Origin: Rariglobus hedericola
Lineage (GTDB): Bacteria; Verrucomicrobiota; Verrucomicrobiia; Opitutales; Opitutaceae
Direction: 5' to 3'
Length of the DNA stretch: 64,000 nt
NCBI RefSeq assembly: GCF_007559335.1
Contig: NZ_VMBG01000002.1
Location: forward strand, 798,501 to 862,500
The position numbers and the translations under genes are program-made. Position 1 is the stretch's first letter, and every line of letters begins with the position of its first letter. The notes beneath the pieces are model-generated. The model ran no database searches, was not told the origin of the DNA, and was given only the letters and a program-made list of their open reading frames with translations. This document shows, piece after piece, positions 7,462 to 16,072 of the stretch.

Positions 7462-10293
7462 GTGAAATCCTGCGGCTACAAATCGTGGTGCGTAGCGGCG
7501 GCTTATGTCGTGTTGCATGTGGTCGCGCATCTGTCGGCGCAGTGGTTTGAGGTGTCGCCGGGAATTTCGCTCTGGTATGTGCCGGGCGGGCTGGCGCTGG
7601 CCTTGGTGACGTTACTTGGGCCGCGTTATATGCCGCTGGTATTTGCGGCAAATTTCGTGACAGCGTGGCTTCCGACGACGGTCGCGTGGTGGATGGTGTG
7701 GTTTTTTCCGCTGCTGATCACCTTGGGTTATGGTGCGGCGGGCGTGCTGGTGCGCCGGCATTTGGGCGGAAAACTGCTGCCCGGCACGCCAAGGGAAACG
7801 CTGGGCTTTGTGCTCGTGGCCGGCTTGGCTCCGTTGGTCGTCGCGGTGATCGGCACGGCGGTGTATTATGTGAAGTCCAGCTTGGGGCAGGCTCCGTTCG
7901 GTGCGGACTTCTGGCCCTCGGTGATGAGTTGGTGGATCGGCGACACGAGCGGTATTCTTACGGTGGTGCCGGTGATCATGGTCTTCGTGGCTCCGTGGCT
8001 GGCGGGGGAGAAACCGGCGGTCGATCTGCGGCGGATGAATGCGCGGACGATCACTGCAGCGGTGGCACGTGCGTTGGTGCTCATGGGCACGATCGCGATC
8101 GTGGTGGGGTTGCCGGTCCTGCGCGATCATGACGCTTTCTACATTTGTTTTCTACCGCTGATTTGGATCTGCGTGCACCACGGTCTGCCCGGAGCCACGC
8201 TGGCCACGCTGCTTATCATGATGGTGGGCTTGGTGAGCATGCGGATGGCGGAGACGACGGTGGGATTTGCCCACGTGTTTCTTTTGTTTGAACTGGCGGT
8301 ATCGAGCGTGGGGCTCGGGCTGGGCACGATGGTGACGCGGCGCAACGAGGCGGAGCGCAAGCTCGCCGCCGCCGGCGCGAAAATGGACCGGGTTATTTCC
8401 GGCGCGCAACTCGGCCTGTGGGATCTGAATCTGGTGACCGGTGCGGTGGAGATCAACGAGCGGTATGCAGACATGATCGGATATGAGGCGGCGGAGCTGT
8501 TTCCGTTTCGCGAACGCTGGCCGGAGTTCATTCATGCCGAGGACCGCCTGCGCGTGGAAAACGCGATGATGACGCACCTCGAAGGACGCTCGGAGTTATT
8601 TGAGGTGGAGTTTCGCTTGCGCAAAAAAGACGGGCATTGGTGCTGGTTGCATTCGCGCGGTTCGATTGTGAAGCGGAGTGCGTCCGGCATGCCGCTGCAA
8701 GTTTCCGGCACGCAAGTCGACATCACCGCCCGCCGTCGCGTGCAGGCCGAAGTGGGGCGCCTGCTCCGCATCATCGAAGCGACGCCCGATCTCATCGTGA
8801 CCGCGGATGCGCAAGGCCGCGTGATCTACATGAACGAGGCGTTGCTCAAAGTCTGTGGCCAGTGCGACCGGGAGGGTGCGGGCAAAAACCTGCGCGATCT
8901 CCTCGCGGGCGAGGCGGCGACGCGTTTACTGGGCGAGGCGTTTCCCGCGGCGCTGGCCGCGGGCAGCTGGCATGGCGAGGCGACGATCGTGGACGCGGCG
9001 GGACGTTCGATTCCCACGTCGCAAGTCGTGCTCGCGCATCGTGACGAAGAGGATGATTCGTTCAGCTTTTCCGTGGTCATGCGTGATCTCTCCGATCAGC
9101 GGAGGGCGGAAACTGAACGCCGCCAACGCGACCGCGAACTGCTCCAGCTGCAGAAAGCCGAAAGCCTCGGCGTCATGGCTGGCGGCATCGCGCATGATTT
9201 CAACAACCTGCTCACCTCGGTGATGGGGCATGCGAATCTCGCTACGGTTGAACTTCCGCCGGGGGCACCGGCCTTGATGCATCTCGCGAAGATCGAGCAA
9301 GCGGCCACGTGCGCGGCCGCGCTTTGCCAGCAGATGCTGGCTTATGCGGGACGGAATCCGGTGTCGTTTTCAGAGATTGATCTCAACCAGCTCGTCGACG
9401 AGGCGAGCGGGTTGCTCGGTCCGAACATCGGTGGGAAAGTTGACGTGCGTCTCGATCTCGCGAAGCCCTTGTCGCCGATTCTCGCGGCGGGCACGCAGAT
9501 GCAGCAAGTGGTGATGAACCTCGTGCTCAACGCGGCCGAGGCGATCGGCACGGGCAACGAAGGCCGCGTGACGGTGCGGACGGGTGATTTCGAGTTGAGC
9601 GAGGCGGAGCTGGGACGGCAGTTTCCGGGACACATGGCGGCGGCGGGTGCGTATGTCGTGCTCGAAGTGGAAGACACGGGTTGCGGTATGTCGGTCGAGA
9701 CGCGTGCGCGGATTTTTGAGCCGTTTTTTACCACGAAATTCACGGGTCAAGGCCTGGGCCTCGCGGCTGTAGCCGGTGTGGTGAAGTCGCACCGTGGTGC
9801 GATTGCGGTGCGCAGTTCACCCGGCGCAGGGACGATCTTCCGCGTGGCCTTCCCCTCGCTGGCCAAAAAATCGGCACCGGTGATCATCCGTTACGAAGCG
9901 TTACCCGATACGTGGAAAGGCACCGGCACGATTCTCGTGGTGGACGACGATCACATCATCAGCGAGGTCACCGCGCATATTCTGCGGAGCTTTGGTTTTG
10001 CCACGCTGACGGCGGGCGATGGCCGCGAGGCGGTCGAGGTGTTTGGCCAGCATTCAGCTCATCTGGCCGGTGTGTTACTCGACCTCACCATGCCGGTGAT
10101 GGACGGGTTCGCGGCGCACGCGGAGATGCATCGAATCAATCCCTCGGTGCCCGTGATTCTGATGAGTGGCTTCTCGGAAAAACTCGAACATCTGCCGCCC
10201 GAGGCGATCCATCCGGCGGGCGTGCTGGCCAAGCCTTTTAATCGCAAACAACTCCGCGAACGCATCGCCTCGGTGATCCCGCAAGGCGGTTAG
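7462..10293 (+). CDS. MASE1-PAS-PAS hybrid sensor histidine kinase with C-terminal receiver
   Basis: The start is uncertain: GTG at 7462 gives an N-terminus beginning MKSCGYKSW, and the frame also opens with GTG at 7432. From 7462 the product is 943 residues. Order of parts: about eight hydrophobic segments forming a MASE1 sensory domain (residues about 8-290, with the WYVPGGLALAL and WWIGDTSGILTVVP signatures); a PAS/PAC domain (about 310-430); a second PAS domain (about 435-550); HisKA with the phospho-acceptor in GGIAHDFNN (His578); HATPase with N-box VVMNLVLNAAEAI, G1 DTGCGM, F-box FEPFFTTK and G2 GQGLGLAAV; and a receiver domain with VVDDDH, acceptor Asp874 in LLDLTMPVMDG, and KPF. It autophosphorylates in response to an unknown signal. 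No separate response-regulator gene is adjacent in the same orientation, so the partner is unknown. Confidence 0.93.
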   Translation: MKSCGYKSWCVAAAYVVLHVVAHLSAQWFEVSPGISLWYVPGGLALALVTLLGPRYMPLVFAANFVTAWLPTTVAWWMVWFFPLLITLGYGAAGVLVRRHLGGKLLPGTPRETLGFVLVAGLAPLVVAVIGTAVYYVKSSLGQAPFGADFWPSVMSWWIGDTSGILTVVPVIMVFVAPWLAGEKPAVDLRRMNARTITAAVARALVLMGTIAIVVGLPVLRDHDAFYICFLPLIWICVHHGLPGATLATLLIMMVGLVSMRMAETTVGFAHVFLLFELAVSSVGLGLGTMVTRRNEAERKLAAAGAKMDRVISGAQLGLWDLNLVTGAVEINERYADMIGYEAAELFPFRERWPEFIHAEDRLRVENAMMTHLEGRSELFEVEFRLRKKDGHWCWLHSRGSIVKRSASGMPLQVSGTQVDITARRRVQAEVGRLLRIIEATPDLIVTADAQGRVIYMNEALLKVCGQCDREGAGKNLRDLLAGEAATRLLGEAFPAALAAGSWHGEATIVDAAGRSIPTSQVVLAHRDEEDDSFSFSVVMRDLSDQRRAETERRQRDRELLQLQKAESLGVMAGGIAHDFNNLLTSVMGHANLATVELPPGAPALMHLAKIEQAATCAAALCQQMLAYAGRNPVSFSEIDLNQLVDEASGLLGPNIGGKVDVRLDLAKPLSPILAAGTQMQQVVMNLVLNAAEAIGTGNEGRVTVRTGDFELSEAELGRQFPGHMAAAGAYVVLEVEDTGCGMSVETRARIFEPFFTTKFTGQGLGLAAVAGVVKSHRGAIAVRSSPGAGTIFRVAFPSLAKKSAPVIIRYEALPDTWKGTGTILVVDDDHIISEVTAHILRSFGFATLTAGDGREAVEVFGQHSAHLAGVLLDLTMPVMDGFAAHAEMHRINPSVPVILMSGFSEKLEHLPPEAIHPAGVLAKPFNRKQLRERIASVIPQGG

Positions 10294-10383
10294 GCGAGGG
10301 CGCGGTGTATTCTGCGTTTCGTCCCGCGTCGTGCGACCCGTGTAGCGACACGTGCCACGCACCGCGCGCAGCCGCGCCACGCA

Positions 10384-11514
10384 TTACGAGGCTTCGAGTG
10401 AGCGGTAGAGCGGGGCGAGTTTGCCGCGGCTGGTAATGCCGAGCTTGCGGAAAATGTTGCGCAGATGAGTGCGCACGGTGCTTTCGCTCACGCTGAGCTT
10501 GCGCACGATCTCGGCGTTGTTGTCACCGGCGGCGGCGAGGCGGGCGACTTCACGCTCGCTGGTGGTGAGCTTGGAGAGTTTTTCGAGCACACGACCGGCC
10601 TCGGGCGTATCGGAGGGAGGCGGTGAAAATTGGATGACAAAGGACGGCTGCAGAGAACGGCCTGGCACGGGCTCGATCAATTGCACGGTGGCCTGAAAAC
10701 CGGTTTCCGTGTCATGATTCAGAAGCCGGATGTGTTGCAGACTGGCGAGCGTGTGGGTCTGCACGGCGCCCTGCCAGGCGGTCTTGAGTTCATTGCACGC
10801 GGCCAGCAAATCGGCGGGGAGTTTCTTGGAAACATCCGTCTTGAACACACGGGATGACTGCAAACCGTGACGCCATGCGGATATGGTTTCGCGGGCCGCG
10901 ACATTGGAGTAGTTAATAGCGAGATCCCAATCCACCCCGAGCATGGGAATGGGCAGGGAATGCACGGTGTGTTCGAGCGACGTGTGCGCGGCGGCACGTT
11001 TTTCGGAGGCGAGCAAACGCTCGACCGCGGCGTTAGCCAAGGGATGAAGCAGACGTAGCACGCCCATCTCCTCATCGGTAATATCGCCCTGCGCTTCGGT
11101 GCGGATGAGTGACAGCTGGCCGATGAACTCGCCTGACGACGACCAGAAGATCATGCCTGCCGAATACAACCATCCTTCGGGCTTCATGAATTCTTCGTAA
11201 AAAGGGAGGCCGGGTAGCGCTGCAAGCGGCAGGCCGTCGCTCATGCGCAGAGTGGTGACGCCGGGGTTGCGGGCGAGGTGGTCGGCGAGGGGTGCGACGG
11301 CATTCAGCCGCACAAAGTAAGTGTCGGGATCAGGCACCGGCAGGGTGGTGCGCAGGAAAACCGGCATGGTGCCGAGGCAAGGTAACCCGATGAGCACGTG
11401 ATAGACAGGCATTGCCGACCGCAGCAGTTGATTGGCTGCCTGCCACAACTCCTCGGGCGTGAGGGCGCGTTGCAAAGCGATGAGGGCGGTGTGGGTGTTT
11501 TCTGAATACGGCAT
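10384..11514 (-). CDS. LuxR-type transcriptional regulator with N-terminal sensory region
   Basis: 376 residues from the ATG at 11514; an in-frame start at 11547 would add 11 residues. The C-terminal 60 residues are a GerE/LuxR helix-turn-helix: LTTSEREVARLAAAGDNN, then EIVRKLSVSESTVRTHLRNI and FRKLGI. No receiver domain is present. The N-terminal 300 residues look like a GAF-type fold followed by a PAS-like segment (SLPIPMLGVDWDLAINYSN), so it probably senses a ligand directly. It is divergently oriented from the Ala/Lys-repeat operon at 11,681, and the intergenic region holds a perfect 22-bp palindrome. That arrangement makes it the likely regulator of itself and the operon, which is inference. 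Confidence 0.88.
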   Translation of the reverse strand: MPYSENTHTALIALQRALTPEELWQAANQLLRSAMPVYHVLIGLPCLGTMPVFLRTTLPVPDPDTYFVRLNAVAPLADHLARNPGVTTLRMSDGLPLAALPGLPFYEEFMKPEGWLYSAGMIFWSSSGEFIGQLSLIRTEAQGDITDEEMGVLRLLHPLANAAVERLLASEKRAAAHTSLEHTVHSLPIPMLGVDWDLAINYSNVAARETISAWRHGLQSSRVFKTDVSKKLPADLLAACNELKTAWQGAVQTHTLASLQHIRLLNHDTETGFQATVQLIEPVPGRSLQPSFVIQFSPPPSDTPEAGRVLEKLSKLTTSEREVARLAAAGDNNAEIVRKLSVSESTVRTHLRNIFRKLGITSRGKLAPLYRSLEAS

Positions 11515-11573
11515 GCGGCGAGGGTGGTGGCTTTCAGCACGGAGCACGCCGTGATCGACGCAAACTCAAAGCA

Positions 11574-11595
11574 ATATCGTCGGATCCGACGATAT
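11574..11595. promoter_or_regulatory. Perfect 22-bp palindrome between a LuxR-type gene and a divergent operon
   Basis: The half-site ATATCGTCGGA is followed directly by its exact reverse complement with no spacer. It lies 59 bases upstream of the regulator start (11514) and 85 bases upstream of the first repeat-protein gene (11681). A dyad of 18-22 bp is the usual shape of a LuxR-family operator. It is not followed by a T-tract and sits between two divergent starts, so it is not a terminator. Confidence 0.6.
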
Positions 11596-11680
11596 GCGGT
11601 GCCGGTAACAATCGCTATGATGCCGGCTTTCTCGTCCCTCCCCGCCCGGCGGCGTTCTCTGTAACCGCAAAATTTTCTCT

Positions 11681-13453
11681 ATGAAACCTACCCGCAGAGC
11701 CTTTTCGTTTTTGTTCGCACTGGGAGCAGTGGCCATGGCTGGCGTGGCCTTCGCGCAGGCACCGAATATTCCCAAGCAACCTCCGTCGGATGCTGCCGTG
11801 AAGAAGGCCGAGGCCGCTCAAAAATCCGCCGAGAAAGCGGAAGCCGCCAAGAAGGCTGCCGATAAAGCCGCCGCCGCGAGCGCCGCCTCTGACAAAGCCG
11901 AGGTGGCCAAGAAAGCCGCCGACAAAGCGGATGAAGCGTCGAAAGCGGCTGCGAAGGCCGCGGCTGCGCAGAGAGCGGCGGCCGCTGCTGAAGCCGCTCA
12001 GCGCACCATCCAGGCTCCGCCCAAGGAAGTGAAAGTCAAAGACGTGAAGGTGCCGGTGACGCCGCCGCCTGCCGTGGAGCGCGTGGTGGTTACTCCGAAG
12101 ATTCCAGTCGCCGCCAAGGTCGAGGTGCCGGCGGTAAAATTGATCAATCAGGACATCATCAACGCCCGCGCCGACAACGCGCCGCGCGAACCGGGCAAAG
12201 GGCCCAAGGCGGATATCCCCGGGATTGATCGCGACGCCGCTGCCAAGAAATCCGACAGCCTCAGTGCGGTGGTGGCTGGTTCGAAAGACCGGAACGCCAC
12301 GCTCGCGGATCGGTTTAACGACACCACGAGCAACGAGCAGGCCGCCGCAAATGCCGCGACCGGCGCACTGCAAGACGACCGCACGCGACGTCCCGCGTTT
12401 GACCAAGGTTTTGGCGACAAGCCCACGTTCACCCAAGATCAGGTCAACGATGTCAAAGACGCGTCCAACCCCATGGGCAGTCTCACCGGCGGCGGATTGC
12501 GCGGCGGTGTGGCGGACTCCGCCCGCAAGGATGACGGAGTGACCAGCATCGCCGAGCAGGGACGCGGTGCGATCAGCGATGGCGCGCTCGGCTCCTCATC
12601 GGGAGCGACGGTGAATCAATCCGGAGATGTCGAGGCCGTCACCAAGGCACCTCCGGGGAGCTCCAAGAGTTTTTGGCAAAAACTCGCGGGTGTCTTCACC
12701 GGCCAGTCGTCATTGAGCGGCCAGACCACCAACAATGGCGCCGCGCTCAACCAAGCCATCAACGAAATCGATGGAAAGGGAACGCCCGCGCCCGCCGGTC
12801 CCGCCGCCGGCGTTGAACCGGCTCCGCCCAAGGGCCCGGCCACCACGTCGTCTTCCGATGGTCGCAATGTCGTGGTAACCGATGCGGACGGCACGAAAAA
12901 CGTTTATGTGGATGGTAAGAAGGTGGGAGTCATCGAGCCTCCGTCCACGCCAGCGTCCACGCCCTCGGCCGGTCGTCCGGCCGAGCCCGTCACGCCGCTC
13001 AAATACGATATCGTCAACACCTCGACGGCCACGGCGCAGCTCCGCCAATCCAAGCTCGGCAAGGGAGAGGGCGTCACCAATCCCGATCGCAACGGCGAAA
13101 CCAATACGACCTCTGAGGCGTCGCGCGCCGCGACCTTGCAGGTGATCGAAGGCCAGGGCGTCGGCCGGCTCGGCCAGCCCGTGGGCGGCGGAAATCTGAA
13201 TGATCAAGGCGGTCGCGCGGGCAACGTGTTCACGGGTTCAAACGGTGCGGGCGCGATTAATCCCGGTGGTGATACGGTGATCACCACGGGCGGCATCGAA
13301 CAAAACCCCGGCGATGTTTTTAACACCGGCCCCGGTCCCGACCAACAGCTGCGCGCTCCGGGCTCTTCGTCGAGTTCGACCGAGCCGGCGGCGTCAGACT
13401 CCACGCAAACTTCGACGTCTTCCTCCTCAGACGATTCCAGCGATAAAAAATGA
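11681..13453 (+). CDS. Secreted Ala/Lys-repeat protein, first of a tandem pair, unknown function
   Basis: 590 residues. A clear signal peptide ends at VAFA before QAPNIPKQPP. Residues about 33-107 are a low-complexity Ala/Lys/Glu heptad-like array (KAEAAQKSAEKAEAAKKAA), likely a rigid helix resembling the TolA stalk in composition but with no transmembrane anchor. The rest is Pro/Gly/Ser/Asp-rich and largely disordered, with one beta-like module near NVVVTDADGTKNVYVDGKKV and a Ser/Asp-rich tail. There is no PEP-CTERM, lipobox or enzyme motif. The next gene, a longer relative with the same mature N-terminus, overlaps by the four bases ATGA. I do not recognise the family. Periplasmic or extracellular structural roles are both possible. 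Confidence 0.8.
   Translation: MKPTRRAFSFLFALGAVAMAGVAFAQAPNIPKQPPSDAAVKKAEAAQKSAEKAEAAKKAADKAAAASAASDKAEVAKKAADKADEASKAAAKAAAAQRAAAAAEAAQRTIQAPPKEVKVKDVKVPVTPPPAVERVVVTPKIPVAAKVEVPAVKLINQDIINARADNAPREPGKGPKADIPGIDRDAAAKKSDSLSAVVAGSKDRNATLADRFNDTTSNEQAAANAATGALQDDRTRRPAFDQGFGDKPTFTQDQVNDVKDASNPMGSLTGGGLRGGVADSARKDDGVTSIAEQGRGAISDGALGSSSGATVNQSGDVEAVTKAPPGSSKSFWQKLAGVFTGQSSLSGQTTNNGAALNQAINEIDGKGTPAPAGPAAGVEPAPPKGPATTSSSDGRNVVVTDADGTKNVYVDGKKVGVIEPPSTPASTPSAGRPAEPVTPLKYDIVNTSTATAQLRQSKLGKGEGVTNPDRNGETNTTSEASRAATLQVIEGQGVGRLGQPVGGGNLNDQGGRAGNVFTGSNGAGAINPGGDTVITTGGIEQNPGDVFNTGPGPDQQLRAPGSSSSSTEPAASDSTQTSTSSSSDDSSDKK
11777..12010 (+). repeat. Ala/Lys heptad-like coding repeat in the first repeat protein
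   Basis: Irregular short repeats of GCC, AAG and GAG codons encode runs such as AEKAEAAKKAADKAAAAS. The array begins in a segment that is nearly identical at DNA level to the start of the next gene's array, which indicates duplication. Confidence 0.75.
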
Positions 13454-16020
13454 AAACCCGACGCCGCTTTTTTTCCATTCTGTGCACGGTGGGAGCGCTC
13501 ACTTGGCCACTCGATGCCGCCTTTGCGCAGGTGCCCAACATCCCCAAGCAACCTCCGTCTGATGCTGCCGTGAAGAATGCCGAGGCCGCGCAAAAAGCGT
13601 CTGAAAAAGCCGAGGCGGCGAAGAAGGCTTCTGAAAAAGCAGCCGCTGCCAGCGCTTCGGCCGAAAAGGCGTCCGCTGCAGCCGCCAAAGCGGACGCAGT
13701 CAAAAAGTCATCGGATAAAGCCGCCGCTGCGAGTGCCGCGGCCGAGAAGGCCGAGGCAGCCCAAAAGCTGAGTGCCAAAGCGCAAAAATCCGCCGACAAA
13801 GCGGAAGCCGCCAGTGTCGTTGCGGACAAGGCGGCGGCCGCTCAGAAGTCGGCTGATAAAGCAGCGGCTGCGCAAAAAAGCTCCGCTCAGGCAGACGCCG
13901 CTCAAAAAGCCGCGGCCAAAGCGGAGGCTGCCCGCAAAGCATCCGATAAAGCTGCGTCAACGGCAGCGACCGAAAAGGCGGCCGTGCGCCAGGCTGCGGT
14001 TGAAAAATTAACCACCATCAACACGGCGACCGCCCAGGCGGACGCCGCGCGCAAAGCCTCGCAGAACGCCGCGAAAATTTCTTCCACCGCGACGGTTCCG
14101 ACCGCTGCGACGGATGTGACGCGCATTCGCCTGCTTAATCAGCCCGCGCCCGAGACGAAGGGCGGCGATGACAAAAAGACGCCCGATTTAACCGTGACGG
14201 GAGAGCCGCGTAATCCGATCGCTGATCGTAAAGCTCGCGAAGAGGCCGCGCGCTCCGTGCGTGTCCCCGAGGTTGCAGCGGCCGCTCCCGCTCCGACGGC
14301 GGCTGACGAAATCCGCTTAACGAAGGACATCGTGCGCGATGGCCTGGCCGATCTGGAGGTCGCACCGGAAGTCGCGAAAAAACTGGCCGATGATTTTGTC
14401 GATCCGGACAAAGCCCCGGCTACCCGTGTCCGCGTGGAAGAACTCGCCAACACCTCCTCCGATCTGCAACTCGTCTCGGTTCCCGAGGCGACTCGCCGGA
14501 AGATTATCGACGAAGTCAGTCGCAGCGCCGATCCGACTGCCACCGCCAACGAGAAAGTGGGCGAGGCCGCGACCGAGGAAGTGTTCGGAAAAGACGTGGC
14601 GGCTTTGGTGCCCGTCGACAAACGCGGCAAGTTTCGCGAGGTGTTTCAAAACCTCGCCGATCTCCGCTCGGGTTTGGAAACCATCGGCGCTTCGCAGGAC
14701 GATCCGGAAGTGATCGAAGCGGTTAAAGAAGGTGCGGCGAAAGGGGTCACTACGCGTGAAGAAACCCGCGCCATTTTTGAGGGTGCCGGTCAGAAAGTGC
14801 TGGATCGCCAGGGGTTCTCGCCCGCGAAGGTTGGCGAGGGTTTTGGCGCGCGTCTCGATCGCATTGCTGCGGATCAGAAAGTCGAAGTGGAGCGACTGAA
14901 GCGCCAGGCGAATTTGGATAAATCCGTGGTGCGGGCGGGTGCGGTCAATTCGAGGGCGCAAGCGGGTGCGGCCAACGCTTCCCAAGCGCGCTCCGTCGCG
15001 GGCAATGTGGCGCAGGCGGGTAATTTTACGGTTACCGGCGGTGATGGTGGTGGAGTGAGCGCAGGGCTTGAATCGACATTTGGGCGAAACCCGAAGGCGT
15101 CCCAAGTCGCTTCGTCTGGGGGCAAATTACGCGGCGATGGACATGGCGTCGGCAATGATGCCGCCAAGCCGGGTGGCGCCCCCGGCAGCTCCGGCAGTGG
15201 TGCCGGTTCCGGTGGTAACGGTGGTGGCAATGGCGGTGGTGCCGGCGCGGGCTCGGGTTCAGGCTCCGGCACGGGTGAAGGCGGAGGCGGCGGTGGTGCA
15301 GGTGGCGGCGGCGGAGCTGGAGGAGGCGGTGGTGGTGGTGGCGAGGGCGGCGGCGGCTCGGGTAAGAGCGATGATAAAAAAGACGGCGAAGGCGGTGGCG
15401 ATAGTGACGGCGGCACCGGCTCCACCGACAGCCACGACAAGGACAACATCGATCTCAGCGGCGATGGCATGACTTTTGAAACGAACCCCGATGAAGCGGC
15501 GAAAACCATCGGTTCCACCACCATCAATCCGCTCGACGACGGCGGTCGGAACCCCATGGCGCTCTCGGAAAAAACCGGCGGTCGCCTGGGCGGTGCCGAA
15601 GCACGGCGCCAACAACGTGCGCTGCAACTCGCGGGTTCCGGCGGTGGCGCCGGCGGGCCGAATCCCGATGGTGTGAACACAACCCCGACTTTGATGACGC
15701 CCGAAGAAGAGGCCAACGCGGCTCGCCTGATCGGCATGAAAACCGGCGGCGGCGTTACAAATCCGAACCCGAACAAAACGGGCGGCATGGCCGTCACCGA
15801 TCGCGATCTGAAAGAGCTTCATCTGCGCGGTAACGGCGGCGCGGCGGGACCGACCGACACGACGGCACCCGCACCGCCGCAAGATCCCAACAGCCCTGTG
15901 CCCGGACTCGCTCCCGGCCCCGCGCCGACGGGCGGCACGCGCATCAACGGAGTCCAGGCACCGGCGGTGCAGGTGGACCGAATCGATGTGAGCGGCCAGA
16001 TCCGCGAAAACACCCAATGA
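13450..16020 (+). CDS. Secreted Ala/Lys- and Gly-repeat protein, second of the tandem pair
   Basis: 856 residues, starting in the ATGA overlap with the upstream gene. A signal peptide ends at AAFA before QVPNIPKQPPSDAAVKNAEA, which matches the mature start of the first protein almost residue for residue. The Ala/Lys array is longer here (about residues 33-205). A helical globular-looking region (about 285-480, with LTKDIVRDGLADLEVAPEV and VDKRGKFREVFQNLADLRSG) follows and is absent from the first protein. Residues about 573-640 are nearly all Gly, Ala and Ser, and the C-terminus is Pro/Gly-rich and ends with VDRIDVSGQIRENTQ. There is no sorting signal or membrane segment after the leader. Its neighbours are an outer-membrane barrel and a PEP-CTERM protein. 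Function unknown. Confidence 0.82.
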   Translation: MKTRRRFFSILCTVGALTWPLDAAFAQVPNIPKQPPSDAAVKNAEAAQKASEKAEAAKKASEKAAAASASAEKASAAAAKADAVKKSSDKAAAASAAAEKAEAAQKLSAKAQKSADKAEAASVVADKAAAAQKSADKAAAAQKSSAQADAAQKAAAKAEAARKASDKAASTAATEKAAVRQAAVEKLTTINTATAQADAARKASQNAAKISSTATVPTAATDVTRIRLLNQPAPETKGGDDKKTPDLTVTGEPRNPIADRKAREEAARSVRVPEVAAAAPAPTAADEIRLTKDIVRDGLADLEVAPEVAKKLADDFVDPDKAPATRVRVEELANTSSDLQLVSVPEATRRKIIDEVSRSADPTATANEKVGEAATEEVFGKDVAALVPVDKRGKFREVFQNLADLRSGLETIGASQDDPEVIEAVKEGAAKGVTTREETRAIFEGAGQKVLDRQGFSPAKVGEGFGARLDRIAADQKVEVERLKRQANLDKSVVRAGAVNSRAQAGAANASQARSVAGNVAQAGNFTVTGGDGGGVSAGLESTFGRNPKASQVASSGGKLRGDGHGVGNDAAKPGGAPGSSGSGAGSGGNGGGNGGGAGAGSGSGSGTGEGGGGGGAGGGGGAGGGGGGGGEGGGGSGKSDDKKDGEGGGDSDGGTGSTDSHDKDNIDLSGDGMTFETNPDEAAKTIGSTTINPLDDGGRNPMALSEKTGGRLGGAEARRQQRALQLAGSGGGAGGPNPDGVNTTPTLMTPEEEANAARLIGMKTGGGVTNPNPNKTGGMAVTDRDLKELHLRGNGGAAGPTDTTAPAPPQDPNSPVPGLAPGPAPTGGTRINGVQAPAVQVDRIDVSGQIRENTQ
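13546..14065 (+). repeat. Long Ala/Lys coding repeat in the second repeat protein
   Basis: About 170 residues of imperfect 7- and 11-residue units (AAQKSADKA, KAEAAKKASEKAAAAS) written with alternating synonymous codons. Frames +2 and +3 stay open and yield artificial Lys/Arg-rich products because of the biased composition. Confidence 0.75.
15166..15366 (+). repeat. Gly-rich low-complexity coding segment
   Basis: A run of GGT, GGC, GGA and GCC codons encodes about 65 residues that are almost entirely Gly with Ala and Ser. It separates the helical middle of the second repeat protein from its C-terminal part and is probably a flexible linker. Confidence 0.8.
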
Positions 16021-16072
16021 CCCCTCGTTCCTTCATTCGACGCGCACTTTCTTCACTCCTTTTTTCGACCCT

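Noticed and set aside
10300-10367. Long-range inverted repeat GCGCGGTG / CACCGCGC between the converging hybrid kinase and LuxR genes
   Set aside because: The 52-base loop and lack of a T-tract make a terminator doubtful; 8-bp GC-rich repeats arise by chance in this base composition.
13577-13771. Lys/Arg-rich 64-aa frame inside the Ala/Lys repeat array, resembling a histone-like peptide
   Set aside because: It arises from reading the Ala/Lys repeat codons in another frame; there is no separate start signal and the main frame has a signal peptide.
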